NCBI RefSeq assembly: GCF_016107705.1 | Contig: NZ_JAEHGC010000005.1 | Span: 62,001-126,000 of the forward strand | Origin: Neobacillus cucumis | Lineage (GTDB): Bacteria > Bacillota > Bacilli > Bacillales_B > DSM-18226 | DNA length: 64,000 nucleotides | Direction of reading: 5' to 3' | Shown: positions 44,567 through 53,615 of the stretch, piece after piece | Position numbering within the stretch: the stretch's first letter is position 1 | Layout: every line of letters starts with the position of its first letter | Notes under the pieces: model-generated | The model's input: only the letters and a program-made list of their open reading frames with translations | The model's database searches: none | What the model was told of the DNA's origin: nothing | Made by a program: the position numbers and the translations under genes

Positions 44567-45856
44567 ATGAACAGCAATGAAATATATGTTAGTCTTGACA
44601 TCGGTACATCCAGTGTAAAAGTTATCATTGGTGAAATGGTCAATGACTCATTAAATATAATTGGTGTTGGTAATGTAAAATCGGAAGGTTTACGTAAAGG
44701 ATCAATTGTAGATATAGACGAAACCGTTCATTCAATAAAGAGAGCAATAGAGCAGGCAGAAAGAATGATTGGGATGGAAATTAGACAAGTCATTGTCGGA
44801 ATAACGGGGAATCATGTCATGTTGCAGCCATGCCATGGTGTTGTAGCCGTTTCCAGTCCGAATCGGGAAATTACCAATGATGATGTCCTAAGGGTGATTG
44901 ATGCGGCCCAAGTCGTTTCCATTCCGCCTGAAAGAGAAATTATTGGGGTAGTCTCCAAACAATTTATCGTGGATGGACTTGATGAAATCAATGATCCGCG
45001 CGGCATGATTGGTGTTCGTTTAGAAATGGAAGGCACCATCATAACAGGGTCTAAAACCATTTTGCATAATACACTGAGATGTGTTGAGAAGGCTGGGTTA
45101 GAGATCCTTGACATAACCCTTCAGCCGCTTGCTGCGGGTTCATTTGCCTTATCAAAGGATGAAAAAAATCTTGGTGTGGCCTTAATTGATCTTGGCGGCG
45201 GTTCTACCACCCTGGCAGTTTTTGAACAGGGTCATTTAAAATCAACCAGTGTCTTGCCGGTTGGAGGAGATCATATTACAAATGATCTTTCAAAGGTTTT
45301 ATGCACCTCTACGGAGGATGCCGAAAAAATAAAGATTAAACATGGACATGCTTTCTATGATGAAGCTTCAGAAGATGAAGTATTCAGTGTTCCGATAATC
45401 GGAAGCGATCAGCATCAACAATTCAACCAGCTAGAAATTTCTGACATAATCGAAGCAAGATTAGAAGAAATCTTTGACTTGATTTTACATGAAATGAAAC
45501 GAAAAGGCTTTAATGATTTGCCTGGAGGGTATGTGTTGACCGGCGGAATCGCAAATATGCAAGGAGTGCTGGAGCTTGCCCAGGTGATATTGCAAAATAG
45601 AGTTCGCATAGCTATACCTGATTATATTGGAGTAAGAGAGCCTCAATATACAACAGCGGTTGGTCTAATCAAATATGCTTACAAGAATGCTAGATTACCA
45701 GGGGGGACTGTTGCTGCACCATCGCCGGTTTCGGAACCGATCGAAAAGAAAGTCCCAAAACAACAACAACAACAGCCAAAAGCAAAGGTAGAAAAGCAAC
45801 CAGAAGAAAAGATGTCATCAAAAGTTAAAAAAATCCTTGGTTACTTTTTCGAATAA
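44567..45856 (+). CDS. ftsA: cell division protein FtsA
   Basis: Actin-like membrane tether for FtsZ; 429 residues. [17 protein letters not shown] (phosphate 1), [20 protein letters not shown] (SHS2/1C region), [19 protein letters not shown] (phosphate 2), [19 protein letters not shown] (adenosine site). After a Pro/Gln-rich linker, the C-terminal amphipathic helix [10 protein letters not shown] anchors to the membrane. ATG with AAAGGAGGTG. ftsZ follows after 40 bases. Confidence 0.98.
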   Translation: MNSNEIYVSLDIGTSSVKVIIGEMVNDSLNIIGVGNVKSEGLRKGSIVDIDETVHSIKRAIEQAERMIGMEIRQVIVGITGNHVMLQPCHGVVAVSSPNREITNDDVLRVIDAAQVVSIPPEREIIGVVSKQFIVDGLDEINDPRGMIGVRLEMEGTIITGSKTILHNTLRCVEKAGLEILDITLQPLAAGSFALSKDEKNLGVALIDLGGGSTTLAVFEQGHLKSTSVLPVGGDHITNDLSKVLCTSTEDAEKIKIKHGHAFYDEASEDEVFSVPIIGSDQHQQFNQLEISDIIEARLEEIFDLILHEMKRKGFNDLPGGYVLTGGIANMQGVLELAQVILQNRVRIAIPDYIGVREPQYTTAVGLIKYAYKNARLPGGTVAAPSPVSEPIEKKVPKQQQQQPKAKVEKQPEEKMSSKVKKILGYFFE

Positions 45857-45896
45857 GCATACGAAAAGGAAAATCGACGAATTAGGAGGATTTGTC

Positions 45897-47030
45897 ATGT
45901 TAGAGTTCGATACCAATTTAGATTCTCTTGCGACAATAAAAGTAATCGGTGTTGGCGGAGGCGGAAATAACGCAGTCAACAGAATGATTGAACATGGGGT
46001 ACAAGGCGTTGAATTTATTGCTGTAAATACGGATGCACAAGCCTTAAATCTTTCAAAGGCAGAAGTAAAAATGCAGATTGGCGGTAAATTGACCAGAGGT
46101 CTTGGGGCTGGGGCCAATCCTGAAGTAGGAAAAAAAGCTGCTGAAGAAAGTAAAGAACAATTAGAAGAAGCTTTACGCGGGGCGGATATGGTGTTTGTAA
46201 CCGCAGGCATGGGCGGCGGAACAGGTACCGGAGCGGCGCCTGTCATTGCACAAATTGCTCGTGAACTTGGTGCATTAACAGTGGGTGTCGTTACACGTCC
46301 ATTTACCTTTGAAGGAAAAAAACGTTCTACACAGGCATCTGGGGGAATTGCTTCGATGAAGGAAGCGGTAGATACCCTAATTGTCATTCCAAACGATCGT
46401 CTTTTAGAAATTGTTGATAAAAGCACACCTATGCTTGAAGCATTCCGTGAGGCTGATAATGTACTTCGTCAAGGTGTTCAAGGTATTTCTGACTTAATAG
46501 CGGTTCCGGGATTGATTAACCTGGATTTTGCGGACGTAAAAACGATTATGTCGAATAAAGGCTCAGCATTAATGGGGATCGGTATTGCAGCTGGTGAGAA
46601 TCGTGCAGCTGAAGCTGCTAAGAAAGCAATTAGTTCTCCATTACTTGAAACATCCATTGATGGGGCGCAAGGTGTATTGATGAACATTACCGGCGGTTCA
46701 AACTTGAGCTTGTACGAAGTGCAAGAGGCAGCTGATATTGTTGCAACAGCATCTGACCAAGAAGTAAACATGATTTTCGGGTCAGTTATTAATGATAATC
46801 TAAAAGATGAGATTATCGTAACCGTCATTGCTACCGGATTTAATGAGGAAGTCATTCAGCCGAAAGTAGCTCGACCTTCATTTGGACAGGCTAAACCGCC
46901 AATTGGAAACGTTAAAAGAGAACCAAAGCGTGAAGAAGTACCACAAGAACCTGTACGCAATACAAATAATTCTCAAGAAGAAGCTTTAGATATTCCAACC
47001 TTCTTAAGAAATCGGAATCGTAGAAGATAG
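45897..47030 (+). CDS. ftsZ: cell division GTPase FtsZ
   Basis: Tubulin-like ring protein of 377 residues: [13 protein letters not shown], the tubulin signature [31 protein letters not shown]7 loop [11 protein letters not shown], a variable linker, and the C-terminal interaction peptide [13 protein letters not shown] that binds FtsA, SepF and EzrA. Start is ATG with GGAGG 9 bases upstream (MLEFDTNLD); an in-frame extension into ftsA is not family-like. Strong terminator after the gene. Confidence 0.99.
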   Translation: MLEFDTNLDSLATIKVIGVGGGGNNAVNRMIEHGVQGVEFIAVNTDAQALNLSKAEVKMQIGGKLTRGLGAGANPEVGKKAAEESKEQLEEALRGADMVFVTAGMGGGTGTGAAPVIAQIARELGALTVGVVTRPFTFEGKKRSTQASGGIASMKEAVDTLIVIPNDRLLEIVDKSTPMLEAFREADNVLRQGVQGISDLIAVPGLINLDFADVKTIMSNKGSALMGIGIAAGENRAAEAAKKAISSPLLETSIDGAQGVLMNITGGSNLSLYEVQEAADIVATASDQEVNMIFGSVINDNLKDEIIVTVIATGFNEEVIQPKVARPSFGQAKPPIGNVKREPKREEVPQEPVRNTNNSQEEALDIPTFLRNRNRRR

Positions 47031-47040
47031 AATTTTTTAA

Positions 47041-47084
47041 AAGAAAAGGCACGGTCCTACATATGGACCGTGCCTTTTCTTTTT
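47041..47084 (+). terminator. intrinsic terminator after ftsZ
   Basis: A 17-bp stem AAGAAAAGGCACGGTCC with GGACCGTGCCTTTTCTT and T-run. Confidence 0.96.
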
Positions 47085-47099
47085 ATATGACTGGAAAAA

Positions 47100-47187
47100 T
47101 ACGACAAAATCTCTGACATATAGTGAAAATTTCTGCTTTTTTGTTTACAGAAAGTGACACACTTCAGCGCTCCATGTGCGTTATACT
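47100..47187 (+). promoter_or_regulatory. Spo0A-controlled spoIIG promoter with 22-base spacer
   Basis: GTGACA (47154-47159) and TATACT (47182-47187) are separated by 22 bases, the odd spacing known for the B. subtilis spoIIG promoter, where Spo0A~P compensates. Spo0A-like boxes: TACGACA at 47100 and TCTGACA at 47112, twelve bases apart, and AGTGACA at 47153 overlapping the -35. With a start near 47194 these fall at about -94, -82 and -41, as at the two B. subtilis sites. Confidence 0.8.
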
Positions 47188-47273
47188 TTTTCCTAAACAA
47201 GATAAAAACAGAATAATAGAAATATAAAGAGGTTTAGTTTTCTTTTGGGGGAATCAATGAAGGGGGAAGCTAT

Positions 47274-48197
47274 TTGATTGTATATTTAGATGTAATCTGG
47301 GCTCTAAACCTTTTATTTGATACTCTGCTCCTATATTTAACAGCGATTTTTTTAAAAAGAAAGGTTCGTTTATGGAGGTTGTTATCTGGTGGATTTATCG
47401 GTTCCTTGATCATTTTATTATCGTTTACACCCATACATGCCTTTTCAAACCATCCGATTACAAAACTTCTCTTTTCGGTATTGATGATTCTTGCCACGTT
47501 TGGATATAAGCGACTGGTCTTTTTTATTAAAGCATTAATGACATTATATGTTTCTACGTTTTTAATTGGTGGTGCACTGATCGGGGCGCATTATTTTCTA
47601 CAAACAGAGTCCATCCTGCTTGCTGGACTAAAGGGATTTGGGGATCCGATCAGCTGGTTGTTTGTCTTTATAGGGTTTCCGATTGCTTGGCATTTTTCAA
47701 AGAAGAATGTGGAAGGGATGGAAATGACGAAGATTCAGTTTGACCAAATTGTTAGTGTCAACCTTACGATCAATTCTGAGGCCTATACATTCAAAGGATT
47801 GGTGGATAGTGGAAATCAAGTATATGATCCTTTAACAAGGCTTCCCGTTATGTTTATCTCGATTAAAAATCAAATGGAAATTATGTCAGAACCAATCAAG
47901 CGGATGGCAGCGAACACTGAGACTTTATTAATGGGAGAGGAAGAATTACCTTCAGAATGGCAAAACAAGCTTCGAATAATTCCTTTTCGTGTGGTTGGAC
48001 AAGAGCATCAACTGATTATGGCGGTAAAACCTGACTCTATATTAATTGAGAAAAACGGTGATTGCTTCCTTTGTGAAAAGGGTCTTGTGTCGTTTACTAT
48101 GCAAGAGCTTTCTCCCGATGATGCTTTCCAATGCATCGTCCATCCAAAAATGCTTACTGGACCTAGACAACCCGGGAATACAGAGAAGGTAAGTTAA
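47274..48197 (+). CDS. spoIIGA: pro-SigE processing protease SpoIIGA
   Basis: Membrane aspartic protease that cleaves pro-SigE after forespore SpoIIR signalling. It is 307 residues: five N-terminal membrane helices, then a cytosolic protease domain with catalytic Asp in FKGLVDSGNQVYDP, which acts as a dimer like retropepsins. Start is TTG with AAGGGGG 7 bases upstream. sigE is 45 bases downstream in the same operon. Transcribed from the 22-base-spacer promoter above. Confidence 0.96.
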   Translation: MIVYLDVIWALNLLFDTLLLYLTAIFLKRKVRLWRLLSGGFIGSLIILLSFTPIHAFSNHPITKLLFSVLMILATFGYKRLVFFIKALMTLYVSTFLIGGALIGAHYFLQTESILLAGLKGFGDPISWLFVFIGFPIAWHFSKKNVEGMEMTKIQFDQIVSVNLTINSEAYTFKGLVDSGNQVYDPLTRLPVMFISIKNQMEIMSEPIKRMAANTETLLMGEEELPSEWQNKLRIIPFRVVGQEHQLIMAVKPDSILIEKNGDCFLCEKGLVSFTMQELSPDDAFQCIVHPKMLTGPRQPGNTEKVS

Positions 48198-48242
48198 TAT
48201 TACTATACTCAGAAAAACATATTTTTAGAAGGAGGAACTTGC

Positions 48243-48962
48243 ATGAAAAAATGGAGATTACGCTTTTCCTATTACTGGTATAAACTACTGATTAAATTGG
48301 GATTTAAAACGGATGAAGTTTATTATATTGGCGGAAGCGAGGCATTGCCCCCTCCATTAAGTAAAGATGAAGAAGAACTACTTTTGAAAAAATTACCTGG
48401 CGGAGATAAAGCAGCACGATCCATTTTGATTGAACGAAATCTCAGACTTGTAGTCTATATTGCCAGAAAGTTTGAAAATACAGGAATTAATATTGAAGAT
48501 TTAATCAGTATTGGTACCATCGGTTTAATTAAAGCAGTCAATACGTTTAACCCGGAAAAGAAAATTAAGCTTGCTACATATGCCTCGAGATGTATTGAGA
48601 ATGAAATTCTGATGTACTTAAGAAGAAATAATAAGATTAGATCAGAGGTTTCCTTTGATGAACCATTAAACATTGATTGGGATGGAAATGAATTATTGCT
48701 TTCAGATGTCCTTGGGACAGATGATGATATCATCACAAAGGATTTGGAAGCAAATGTGGATCGTAAGCTTTTAACGAAAGCCCTCCATCAATTAACAGAT
48801 CGCGAAAAGCAAATCATGGAACTTCGCTTTGGTCTTACAAACGGAGAAGAAAAGACGCAAAAAGATGTAGCAGATATGTTAGGGATTTCCCAATCCTATA
48901 TTTCGAGACTTGAAAAAAGAATAATCAAGAGATTAAGAAAAGAGTTCAATAAAATGGTTTAG
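48243..48962 (+). CDS. sigE: mother-cell sigma factor SigE (pro-form)
   Basis: First mother-cell sigma factor, made as an inactive precursor. It is 239 residues. The N-terminal pro-sequence ([20 protein letters not shown]) binds membrane and is removed near DEVYYIGG by SpoIIGA. Then region 2 ([40 protein letters not shown]) and region 4 ([35 protein letters not shown]). ATG with AAGGAGGA. sigG follows with its own promoter. Confidence 0.98.
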   Translation: MKKWRLRFSYYWYKLLIKLGFKTDEVYYIGGSEALPPPLSKDEEELLLKKLPGGDKAARSILIERNLRLVVYIARKFENTGINIEDLISIGTIGLIKAVNTFNPEKKIKLATYASRCIENEILMYLRRNNKIRSEVSFDEPLNIDWDGNELLLSDVLGTDDDIITKDLEANVDRKLLTKALHQLTDREKQIMELRFGLTNGEEKTQKDVADMLGISQSYISRLEKRIIKRLRKEFNKMV

Positions 48963-49064
48963 TTTTGGAAAAAAAGAAAATTTTTCTAAGCAAAAAAGCT
49001 AATAATTTCGGGATGTAAGCACGATTTTCGATCAATTAGGGTCAATCAACTGCCAAGTAAAAGT

Positions 49065-49092
49065 GCATATTTTTCCTGCCCAAGGAGATACT
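49065..49092 (+). promoter_or_regulatory. candidate SigF/SigG promoter of sigG
   Basis: GCATA, 14 bases, GGAGATACT. The -10 fits the forespore pattern GGnnAnAnT; the spacer is one or two bases shorter than the usual 15-16. Confidence 0.6.
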
Positions 49093-49108
49093 GTTTTTTG
49101 TACAGCAG

Positions 49109-49123
49109 CTCCTGTGAGGAGGG
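49109..49123 (+). promoter_or_regulatory. hairpin covering the sigG ribosome-binding site
   Basis: CTCCT-GTG-AGGAG, where AGGAGGG is the Shine-Dalgarno sequence for the TTG start at 49132. The stem would hide it. A leader hairpin that lowers sigG translation has been described in B. subtilis, as I recall. Confidence 0.6.
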
Positions 49124-49131
49124 AAAAAGGA

Positions 49132-49911
49132 TTGACTCGAAATAAGGTTGAAATTTGCGGTGTGGATACATCAAAGCTTCCAGTATTAAAAAACGAAGAA
49201 ATGAGATTACTCTTCAAGCAAATGCAAGAGGGCGACCTAACTGCCCGTGAAAAGCTCGTCAACGGAAATTTACGACTCGTGTTAAGTGTTATTCAACGAT
49301 TTAACAATCGTGGAGAGTTTGTTGATGACCTGTTTCAGGTGGGCTGTATTGGACTAATGAAATCAATTGATAACTTTGATTTAAGTCAAAATGTAAAGTT
49401 TTCCACCTATGCCGTACCAATGATTATTGGAGAGATTCGTCGGTATTTACGTGACAATAATCCGATTCGTGTTTCCAGATCTCTGAGAGATATTGCTTAT
49501 AAGGCCCTGCAAGTTAGAGAAAGGCTAATGAGTGAGACGTCTAGGGAACCAACTGCCGAAGAAATAGCGAAGGTTTTAGAAGTTCCCCATGAAGAAATCG
49601 TCTTTGCGCTTGATGCGATTCAAGACCCAGTTTCTCTCTTCGAACCAATTTATAATGATGGCGGCGACCCGATTTATGTATTGGATCAATTAAGCGATGA
49701 ACGAAATAAAGATATCCACTGGATAGAAGAGATTGCCTTAAAAGAAGGTATGCGCAGGTTAAACGACCGCGAAAAATTAATCTTAAGAAAAAGGTTCTTC
49801 CAAGGTAAGACGCAAATGGAGGTAGCCGACGAAATTGGAATTTCTCAAGCCCAAGTTTCTCGTCTGGAGAAAGCCGCAATCCGACAAATGAATAAAAACA
49901 TCCAAAATTAA
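49132..49911 (+). CDS. sigG: forespore sigma factor SigG
   Basis: Late forespore sigma factor of 259 residues; begins TRNKVEICGVDTSKLPVLKN as in B. subtilis. Region 2: NGNLRLVLSVIQRFNNRGE, DDLFQVGCIGLMKSIDNFDL, FSTYAVPMIIGEIRRYLRD. Region 4: RLNDREKLILRKRFFQGKTQ and ISQAQVSRLEKAAIRQM. TTG start with GAGGAGGG 9 bases upstream; the open frame extends 23 codons further but includes the promoter -10 and ribosome-binding site. Gene order spoIIGA-sigE-sigG is conserved. Confidence 0.98.
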   Translation: MTRNKVEICGVDTSKLPVLKNEEMRLLFKQMQEGDLTAREKLVNGNLRLVLSVIQRFNNRGEFVDDLFQVGCIGLMKSIDNFDLSQNVKFSTYAVPMIIGEIRRYLRDNNPIRVSRSLRDIAYKALQVRERLMSETSREPTAEEIAKVLEVPHEEIVFALDAIQDPVSLFEPIYNDGGDPIYVLDQLSDERNKDIHWIEEIALKEGMRRLNDREKLILRKRFFQGKTQMEVADEIGISQAQVSRLEKAAIRQMNKNIQN

Positions 49912-49937
49912 GCTGTCCAAATTGGGCAGCTTTATTT
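49910..49937 (+). terminator. terminator after sigG
   Basis: AAGCTGTCC with GGGCAGCTT (one G-T pair), then TATTT. Confidence 0.78.
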
Positions 49938-49963
49938 GTGCATTTCAAAATAAAGTGAAACTT

Positions 49964-50093
49964 CAATCAGTCGGGGGTTCTTTCCATCCCCCGCTGATTG
50001 TTAGTTGAACCAATCGGGCTTTTACGGGCAGTTGATCCCCACTTTCCTTATAGCTTACTTTTTTAATCTTGAAATGGGGGACTTACTGCCCGT
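49964..50093. repeat. composite inverted-repeat element between sigG and ylmC
   Basis: Two nested palindromes: CAATCAG-tc-GGGGG with CCCCC-g-CTGATTG (49964-50000), and a long-armed one, ACGGGCAGTtgaTCCCCAcTTTC (50024) against GAAATGGGGGActtACTGCCCGT (50071-50093). No coding potential. It looks like a mobile or REP-type intergenic element, unlike the CTAGCTCCAG family. Confidence 0.65.
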
Positions 50094-50127
50094 TAATGCG
50101 GGATAAATCCTATCGTTTTATCATATA

Positions 50128-50148
50128 TTTTCTATAGTATATAGAAAA
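50128..50148. promoter_or_regulatory. palindrome upstream of ylmC
   Basis: TTTTCTATA-GTA-TATAGAAAA, perfect nine-base arms, ending 16 bases before the ylmC start. Operator-like or overlapping a promoter; not a terminator because it is AT-rich without a T-run. Confidence 0.55.
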
Positions 50149-50164
50149 ATGGGAGTGAATAAGG

Positions 50165-50428
50165 ATGGTAAAAATTTCTGACTTTCAAATAAAAGACGTT
50201 GTCAATGTATCGGATGGAAAAAGGCTAGGGAATATAGGGGATATTGAAATTAATTTATCAACAGGAAGAATTGAAGCCGTCGTCATAAGCGGAAGCGGCA
50301 GGGTCCTCGGCCTTTTTGGAAAGGATCAAGATATTGTGATTCCATGGAAGAATATTATCAAAATTGGCCAGGATGTAATATTGGTCCGTTATAAAGGTTT
50401 TGAAGAAAAAATCTCTGATGAAGCCTAA
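50165..50428 (+). CDS. ylmC: PRC-barrel protein YlmC/YmxH
   Basis: An 87-residue single PRC-barrel domain: MVKISDFQIKDVVNVSDGKR, GNIGDIEINLSTGRIEAVVI, QDIVIPWKNIIKIGQDVILV. Family members are linked to sporulation in Bacillus, with no defined biochemical role. ATG; GGGAGTG lies upstream. ylmA, an ABC-transporter gene that precedes ylmC in B. subtilis, is absent here; the composite repeat occupies its place. Confidence 0.9.
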   Translation: MVKISDFQIKDVVNVSDGKRLGNIGDIEINLSTGRIEAVVISGSGRVLGLFGKDQDIVIPWKNIIKIGQDVILVRYKGFEEKISDEA

Positions 50429-50503
50429 ATATCACAAAGTTATCCATGCGGTGACCAATCTTGCTATTCATGGTAAACTATAGGAAAAAGAAGAGGTTAG
50501 AGA

Positions 50504-51322
50504 ATGGATTCATTTGTTAAAGGAAATCAATCATTTTTTACAATACAAAGCTGGATGGAAAAATTCCCCGGTTTAGTTGCCGGTATTACGACCAAAAATG
50601 GCGGGGACTCAATAGGGGTATATGAGCAGCTAAACATGGGGTTTCACGTCGGTGACAATCCAATTCACGTATGCTCCAATCGAGAGAAGGTTGCTGACCT
50701 GCTCCAATTCCCTCTGAAACAATGGGTTGGTGCTGAACAAACACATGATACTGTGATTCAAAAGATTACAAAGGCGGATCGAGGAAAAGGTTCTGATGCT
50801 TATGAACATTCGTTTAAAGGGACGGATGGTTTTTATACAAATGAAGAGGGCATTTTATTAACTCTCTGCTTTGCAGATTGCGTCCCTCTTTTTTTTATTG
50901 CACCGGAGAAACATTTGATTGGAGCCGCCCATGCCGGCTGGAAAGGAACGGTCAATGAAATAGCCACCACTATGATTATGAAGTTTAAAGCGGAAGGAAT
51001 TAGTTCTGACCAAATTTTTGTGGCAATTGGACCGTCTATTTGTAAAAAATGTTATATTGTAGATGACCGTGTAATTGATTTTGTAGAAAAAGCACTAGAA
51101 GATGTCGAAAAAAAGCCATATAATTTAGTAAATGATGGTCAGTATTCATTAGATTTGCGTGAGCTTAACAGGCAAATTTTGATAAAGGCAGGTATACCTG
51201 ATCAAAATATTCTCGTGACCGGTTTTTGCTCCAGTTGCGATGAAGGGGAATTCTTTTCCCATCGACGCGATAAGGGACGGTCAGGAAGAATGATGAGTTT
51301 TATTGGGTGGAAGGAGAGCTAA
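50504..51322 (+). CDS. ylmD: multicopper-type purine nucleoside phosphorylase YlmD (PgeF/YfiH family)
   Basis: A 272-residue member of the YfiH/DUF152 family. Homologues act on purine nucleosides or correct peptidoglycan precursor errors; the activity here is untested. Metal-site motifs: [23 protein letters not shown] and [19 protein letters not shown], plus [20 protein letters not shown] near the end. ATG with GAAGAGG upstream. Followed directly by ylmE. Confidence 0.93.
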   Translation: MDSFVKGNQSFFTIQSWMEKFPGLVAGITTKNGGDSIGVYEQLNMGFHVGDNPIHVCSNREKVADLLQFPLKQWVGAEQTHDTVIQKITKADRGKGSDAYEHSFKGTDGFYTNEEGILLTLCFADCVPLFFIAPEKHLIGAAHAGWKGTVNEIATTMIMKFKAEGISSDQIFVAIGPSICKKCYIVDDRVIDFVEKALEDVEKKPYNLVNDGQYSLDLRELNRQILIKAGIPDQNILVTGFCSSCDEGEFFSHRRDKGRSGRMMSFIGWKES

Positions 51323-51329
51323 AACGATT

Positions 51330-52007
51330 ATGAAAGTAGAAGCAAAGCTGGAACATATTAATGAGCAAATATTAGAGGCATGTCGAAAAGTTAATCGAAA
51401 GCCCGACGAAATAAAGGTAATTGCCGTTACGAAATATGTGAGTACGGAAAGAGCGATGGAAGCAGTTGAAGCTGGTATCTTAAATCTGGGTGAAAACCGT
51501 GACGAAGGTCTTCTCAAGAAATGGGAAGTGTTAGGGGACAAGCCTAAATGGCACTTCATTGGAACTTTGCAAACAAGAAAAGTAAAAAATATCATCGATA
51601 AAGTCGAATATATTCATTCATTGGACCGACTTTCCCTAGCTGAGGAAATTAATAAGCGTGCAGTGGCCCCAGTTAAATGTCTCGTTCAGGTGAATATTTC
51701 CGAAGAGGAATCAAAACATGGCTTAACACCTGAAGAAGCAATTGAATTTATTAAACAGCTTCAGCCATTGGAAAACATTCGGGTTGAGGGCTTGATGACA
51801 ATGGCACCTTTTACCGATGATGAGAATGTGCTTCGTAATTGTTTTCGCGGGTTAAGACAGTTGCGGAACCAAATCATGGAACTTCAACTAGATTATGCGC
51901 CTTGTACAGAGCTTTCGATGGGAATGTCCAATGATTTTGCAGTTGCAATCGAAGAGGGAGCAACAATGGTAAGAATAGGAACAGCACTAGTCGGCGAAGA
52001 TGATTAG
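51330..52007 (+). CDS. ylmE: PLP homeostasis protein YlmE (YggS family)
   Basis: Pyridoxal-phosphate-binding alanine-racemase-fold protein of 225 residues involved in amino-acid and PLP balance. [20 protein letters not shown] carries the PLP Lys; [47 protein letters not shown] and [20 protein letters not shown] are family blocks. ATG chosen with AAGGAGAG upstream; an upstream in-frame start would overlap ylmD. Confidence 0.94.
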   Translation: MKVEAKLEHINEQILEACRKVNRKPDEIKVIAVTKYVSTERAMEAVEAGILNLGENRDEGLLKKWEVLGDKPKWHFIGTLQTRKVKNIIDKVEYIHSLDRLSLAEEINKRAVAPVKCLVQVNISEEESKHGLTPEEAIEFIKQLQPLENIRVEGLMTMAPFTDDENVLRNCFRGLRQLRNQIMELQLDYAPCTELSMGMSNDFAVAIEEGATMVRIGTALVGEDD

Positions 52008-52019
52008 GAGTGGATGATG

Positions 52020-52454
52020 ATGAGCATAAAGTCAAAATTAAAAACGTTTTTCTTTTTAGATGAGGAATTTGATGAAAATGAGGACTTTGTAGAAGAAGTT
52101 CAGCCAGTCAGACAGCCCAAACCAGCTGCTAAACCTCAAAATGTTGTAAGCTTGCAAAGTGTACAAAAATCTTCAAAGGTTGTCCTCGTCGAACCGCGCA
52201 ACTATTCTCAGGCGACTGAGATTGCTGATCATTTAAAAAATCGCCGTGCTGTTGTCGTTAACTTGCAGCGTATTGATAATGAACAGGGAAGACAAATTGT
52301 AGATTTTTTAAGCGGTGCAGTATATACCATCAGCGGAGAAATTCAAAAAATTGGCGAAAAGATTTTTTTGTGCACACCTGATAATGTAGAAGTGTCCGGT
52401 AATATTACAGAAGCATTGGTGAAGGAAAGTGAATTTCAGGATACGAGGTGGTAA
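52020..52454 (+). CDS. sepF: cell division protein SepF
   Basis: FtsZ-bundling protein and alternative membrane anchor; 144 residues. N-terminal amphipathic membrane-binding helix ([16 protein letters not shown]), an acidic Pro/Gln linker, then the SepF fold: [59 protein letters not shown]. Third of three consecutive ATG codons chosen since AGGAG is then 9 bases away and the protein begins MSIKSKL. Confidence 0.96.
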   Translation: MSIKSKLKTFFFLDEEFDENEDFVEEVQPVRQPKPAAKPQNVVSLQSVQKSSKVVLVEPRNYSQATEIADHLKNRRAVVVNLQRIDNEQGRQIVDFLSGAVYTISGEIQKIGEKIFLCTPDNVEVSGNITEALVKESEFQDTRW

Positions 52455-52460
52455 ACGGAA

Positions 52461-52724
52461 ATGGATTTAATTTTTAATCTATTAATTCAGTTAATTGGAA
52501 TTTATCGTTGGATTCTAATCATTTATATTTTAATGTCTTGGTTCCCAAATATGAGCAGCTCGCAAATTGGTTCTTTCCTTGCACGAATTTGTGAACCGTT
52601 CCTAGAGCCATTCAGACGGATTATTCCTCCAATCGGCATGATGGATCTATCCCCATTGGCCGCATTTTTTGTTCTTTATTATGCTCCGGTAGGACTAAGA
52701 GCATTGCAAAGTTGGATTGGCTAA
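52461..52724 (+). CDS. ylmG: YggT-family membrane protein YlmG
   Basis: An 87-residue protein with two membrane helices of the YggT family, associated with division-site or chloroplast nucleoid organisation in other organisms. Visible: LIFNLLIQLIGIYRWILIIY, SWFPNMSSSQIGSFLARICEP, LEPFRRIIPPIGMMDLSPLA. It lies six bases after sepF and shares its operon. Confidence 0.92.
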   Translation: MDLIFNLLIQLIGIYRWILIIYILMSWFPNMSSSQIGSFLARICEPFLEPFRRIIPPIGMMDLSPLAAFFVLYYAPVGLRALQSWIG

Positions 52725-52757
52725 TTTGGGTTTTACCGCTTTAGTTAGGAGACGGTT

Positions 52758-53531
52758 ATGAATATTTATCAGCATTTTCGGCCTGAAGAGCGGGAATTTA
52801 TCGATCAGGTACTACATTGGAAGGATTATGTGGAATCCTCTTATTCTACTAGGCTGACGGATTTCCTTGATCCAAGGGAACAGCATATTTTAAAGGTCCT
52901 GATTGGTGAAAATAGTTCAATTCAATACCGCTTTTTTGGCGGTAATTTAGGCGTTGAAAGAAAAAGAGCGCTAATTATTCCTGATTATTTTTCAGAGACA
53001 CTTGATGATTTCCAAATTGCATTATTTGAAATTGAATATCCCTCCAAATTTTTGACGATTGAACATCCAAAGGTGTTAGGAACACTAATGTCATTGGGCT
53101 TGAAACGGGGAAAATTCGGAGATATTCTGTTTGAGGGTGAAAGAGTTCAATTTTTTGCTTCAAAGGAAGTTAGTGATTATATAAAAATGAATCTACAAAC
53201 CATTGGGCGGGCCACCGTACGATTGAAGGAAATAGAACTTAATCAGGCAATTTCTGTACACAATGAATGGGTAGAAAGCGAAATGACAGTTTCATCTTTT
53301 CGATTAGATACGGTAGTTTCTGGAATTCATCATCTCTCCAGGCAAAAATCGCAGCTGCTGATTCAACAAGGCTTAGTTAAGGTTAACTGGACGCTAACCG
53401 AAAGCCCTTCCTTTGAATGTGGAGAAGGCGATTTAATCTCCGTCCGCGGACATGGCAGAGTGAAAATTTTGTCAATTGATGGAAAAACAAAGAAAGAAAA
53501 ATGGCGAATGCGAGTTGGAAAACAAAAATAA
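52758..53531 (+). CDS. ylmH: S4-domain RNA-binding protein YlmH
   Basis: A 257-residue protein with an N-terminal YlmH domain (HFRPEEREFIDQVLHWKDYV, FLDPREQHILKVLIGE, FFGGNLGVERKRALIIPDYF) and a C-terminal S4 RNA-binding domain (SSFRLDTVVSGIHHLSRQKS, LIQQGLVKVNW). Homologues bind the ribosome and assist quality control of stalled large subunits. ATG with GGAGACGG upstream. divIVA follows 84 bases on. Confidence 0.93.
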   Translation: MNIYQHFRPEEREFIDQVLHWKDYVESSYSTRLTDFLDPREQHILKVLIGENSSIQYRFFGGNLGVERKRALIIPDYFSETLDDFQIALFEIEYPSKFLTIEHPKVLGTLMSLGLKRGKFGDILFEGERVQFFASKEVSDYIKMNLQTIGRATVRLKEIELNQAISVHNEWVESEMTVSSFRLDTVVSGIHHLSRQKSQLLIQQGLVKVNWTLTESPSFECGEGDLISVRGHGRVKILSIDGKTKKEKWRMRVGKQK

Positions 53532-53615
53532 TTTATATTTCAGCAGGAAAATCGAAAATCTTGTCGAATTAATATTGTTATACATACAGACTTATTGACT
53601 TATGGAGGTGGCATC

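Noticed and set aside
45717..45790. CAACAACAACAACAGC tract in ftsA as a microsatellite of interest
   Set aside because: It encodes the poly-Gln linker typical of FtsA and is short.
49063..49131. sigG start 23 codons upstream
   Set aside because: The extension covers the promoter -10 and the ribosome-binding site; the family begins (M)xRNKVEICG.
53562..53568. Perfect Spo0A box TGTCGAA upstream of divIVA
   Set aside because: A seven-base match is expected several times in 64 kb by chance, and there is no second box or well-spaced promoter with it.
53561..53584. Promoter-like TTGTCG and TATACA before divIVA
   Set aside because: Spacer is only 12 bases.
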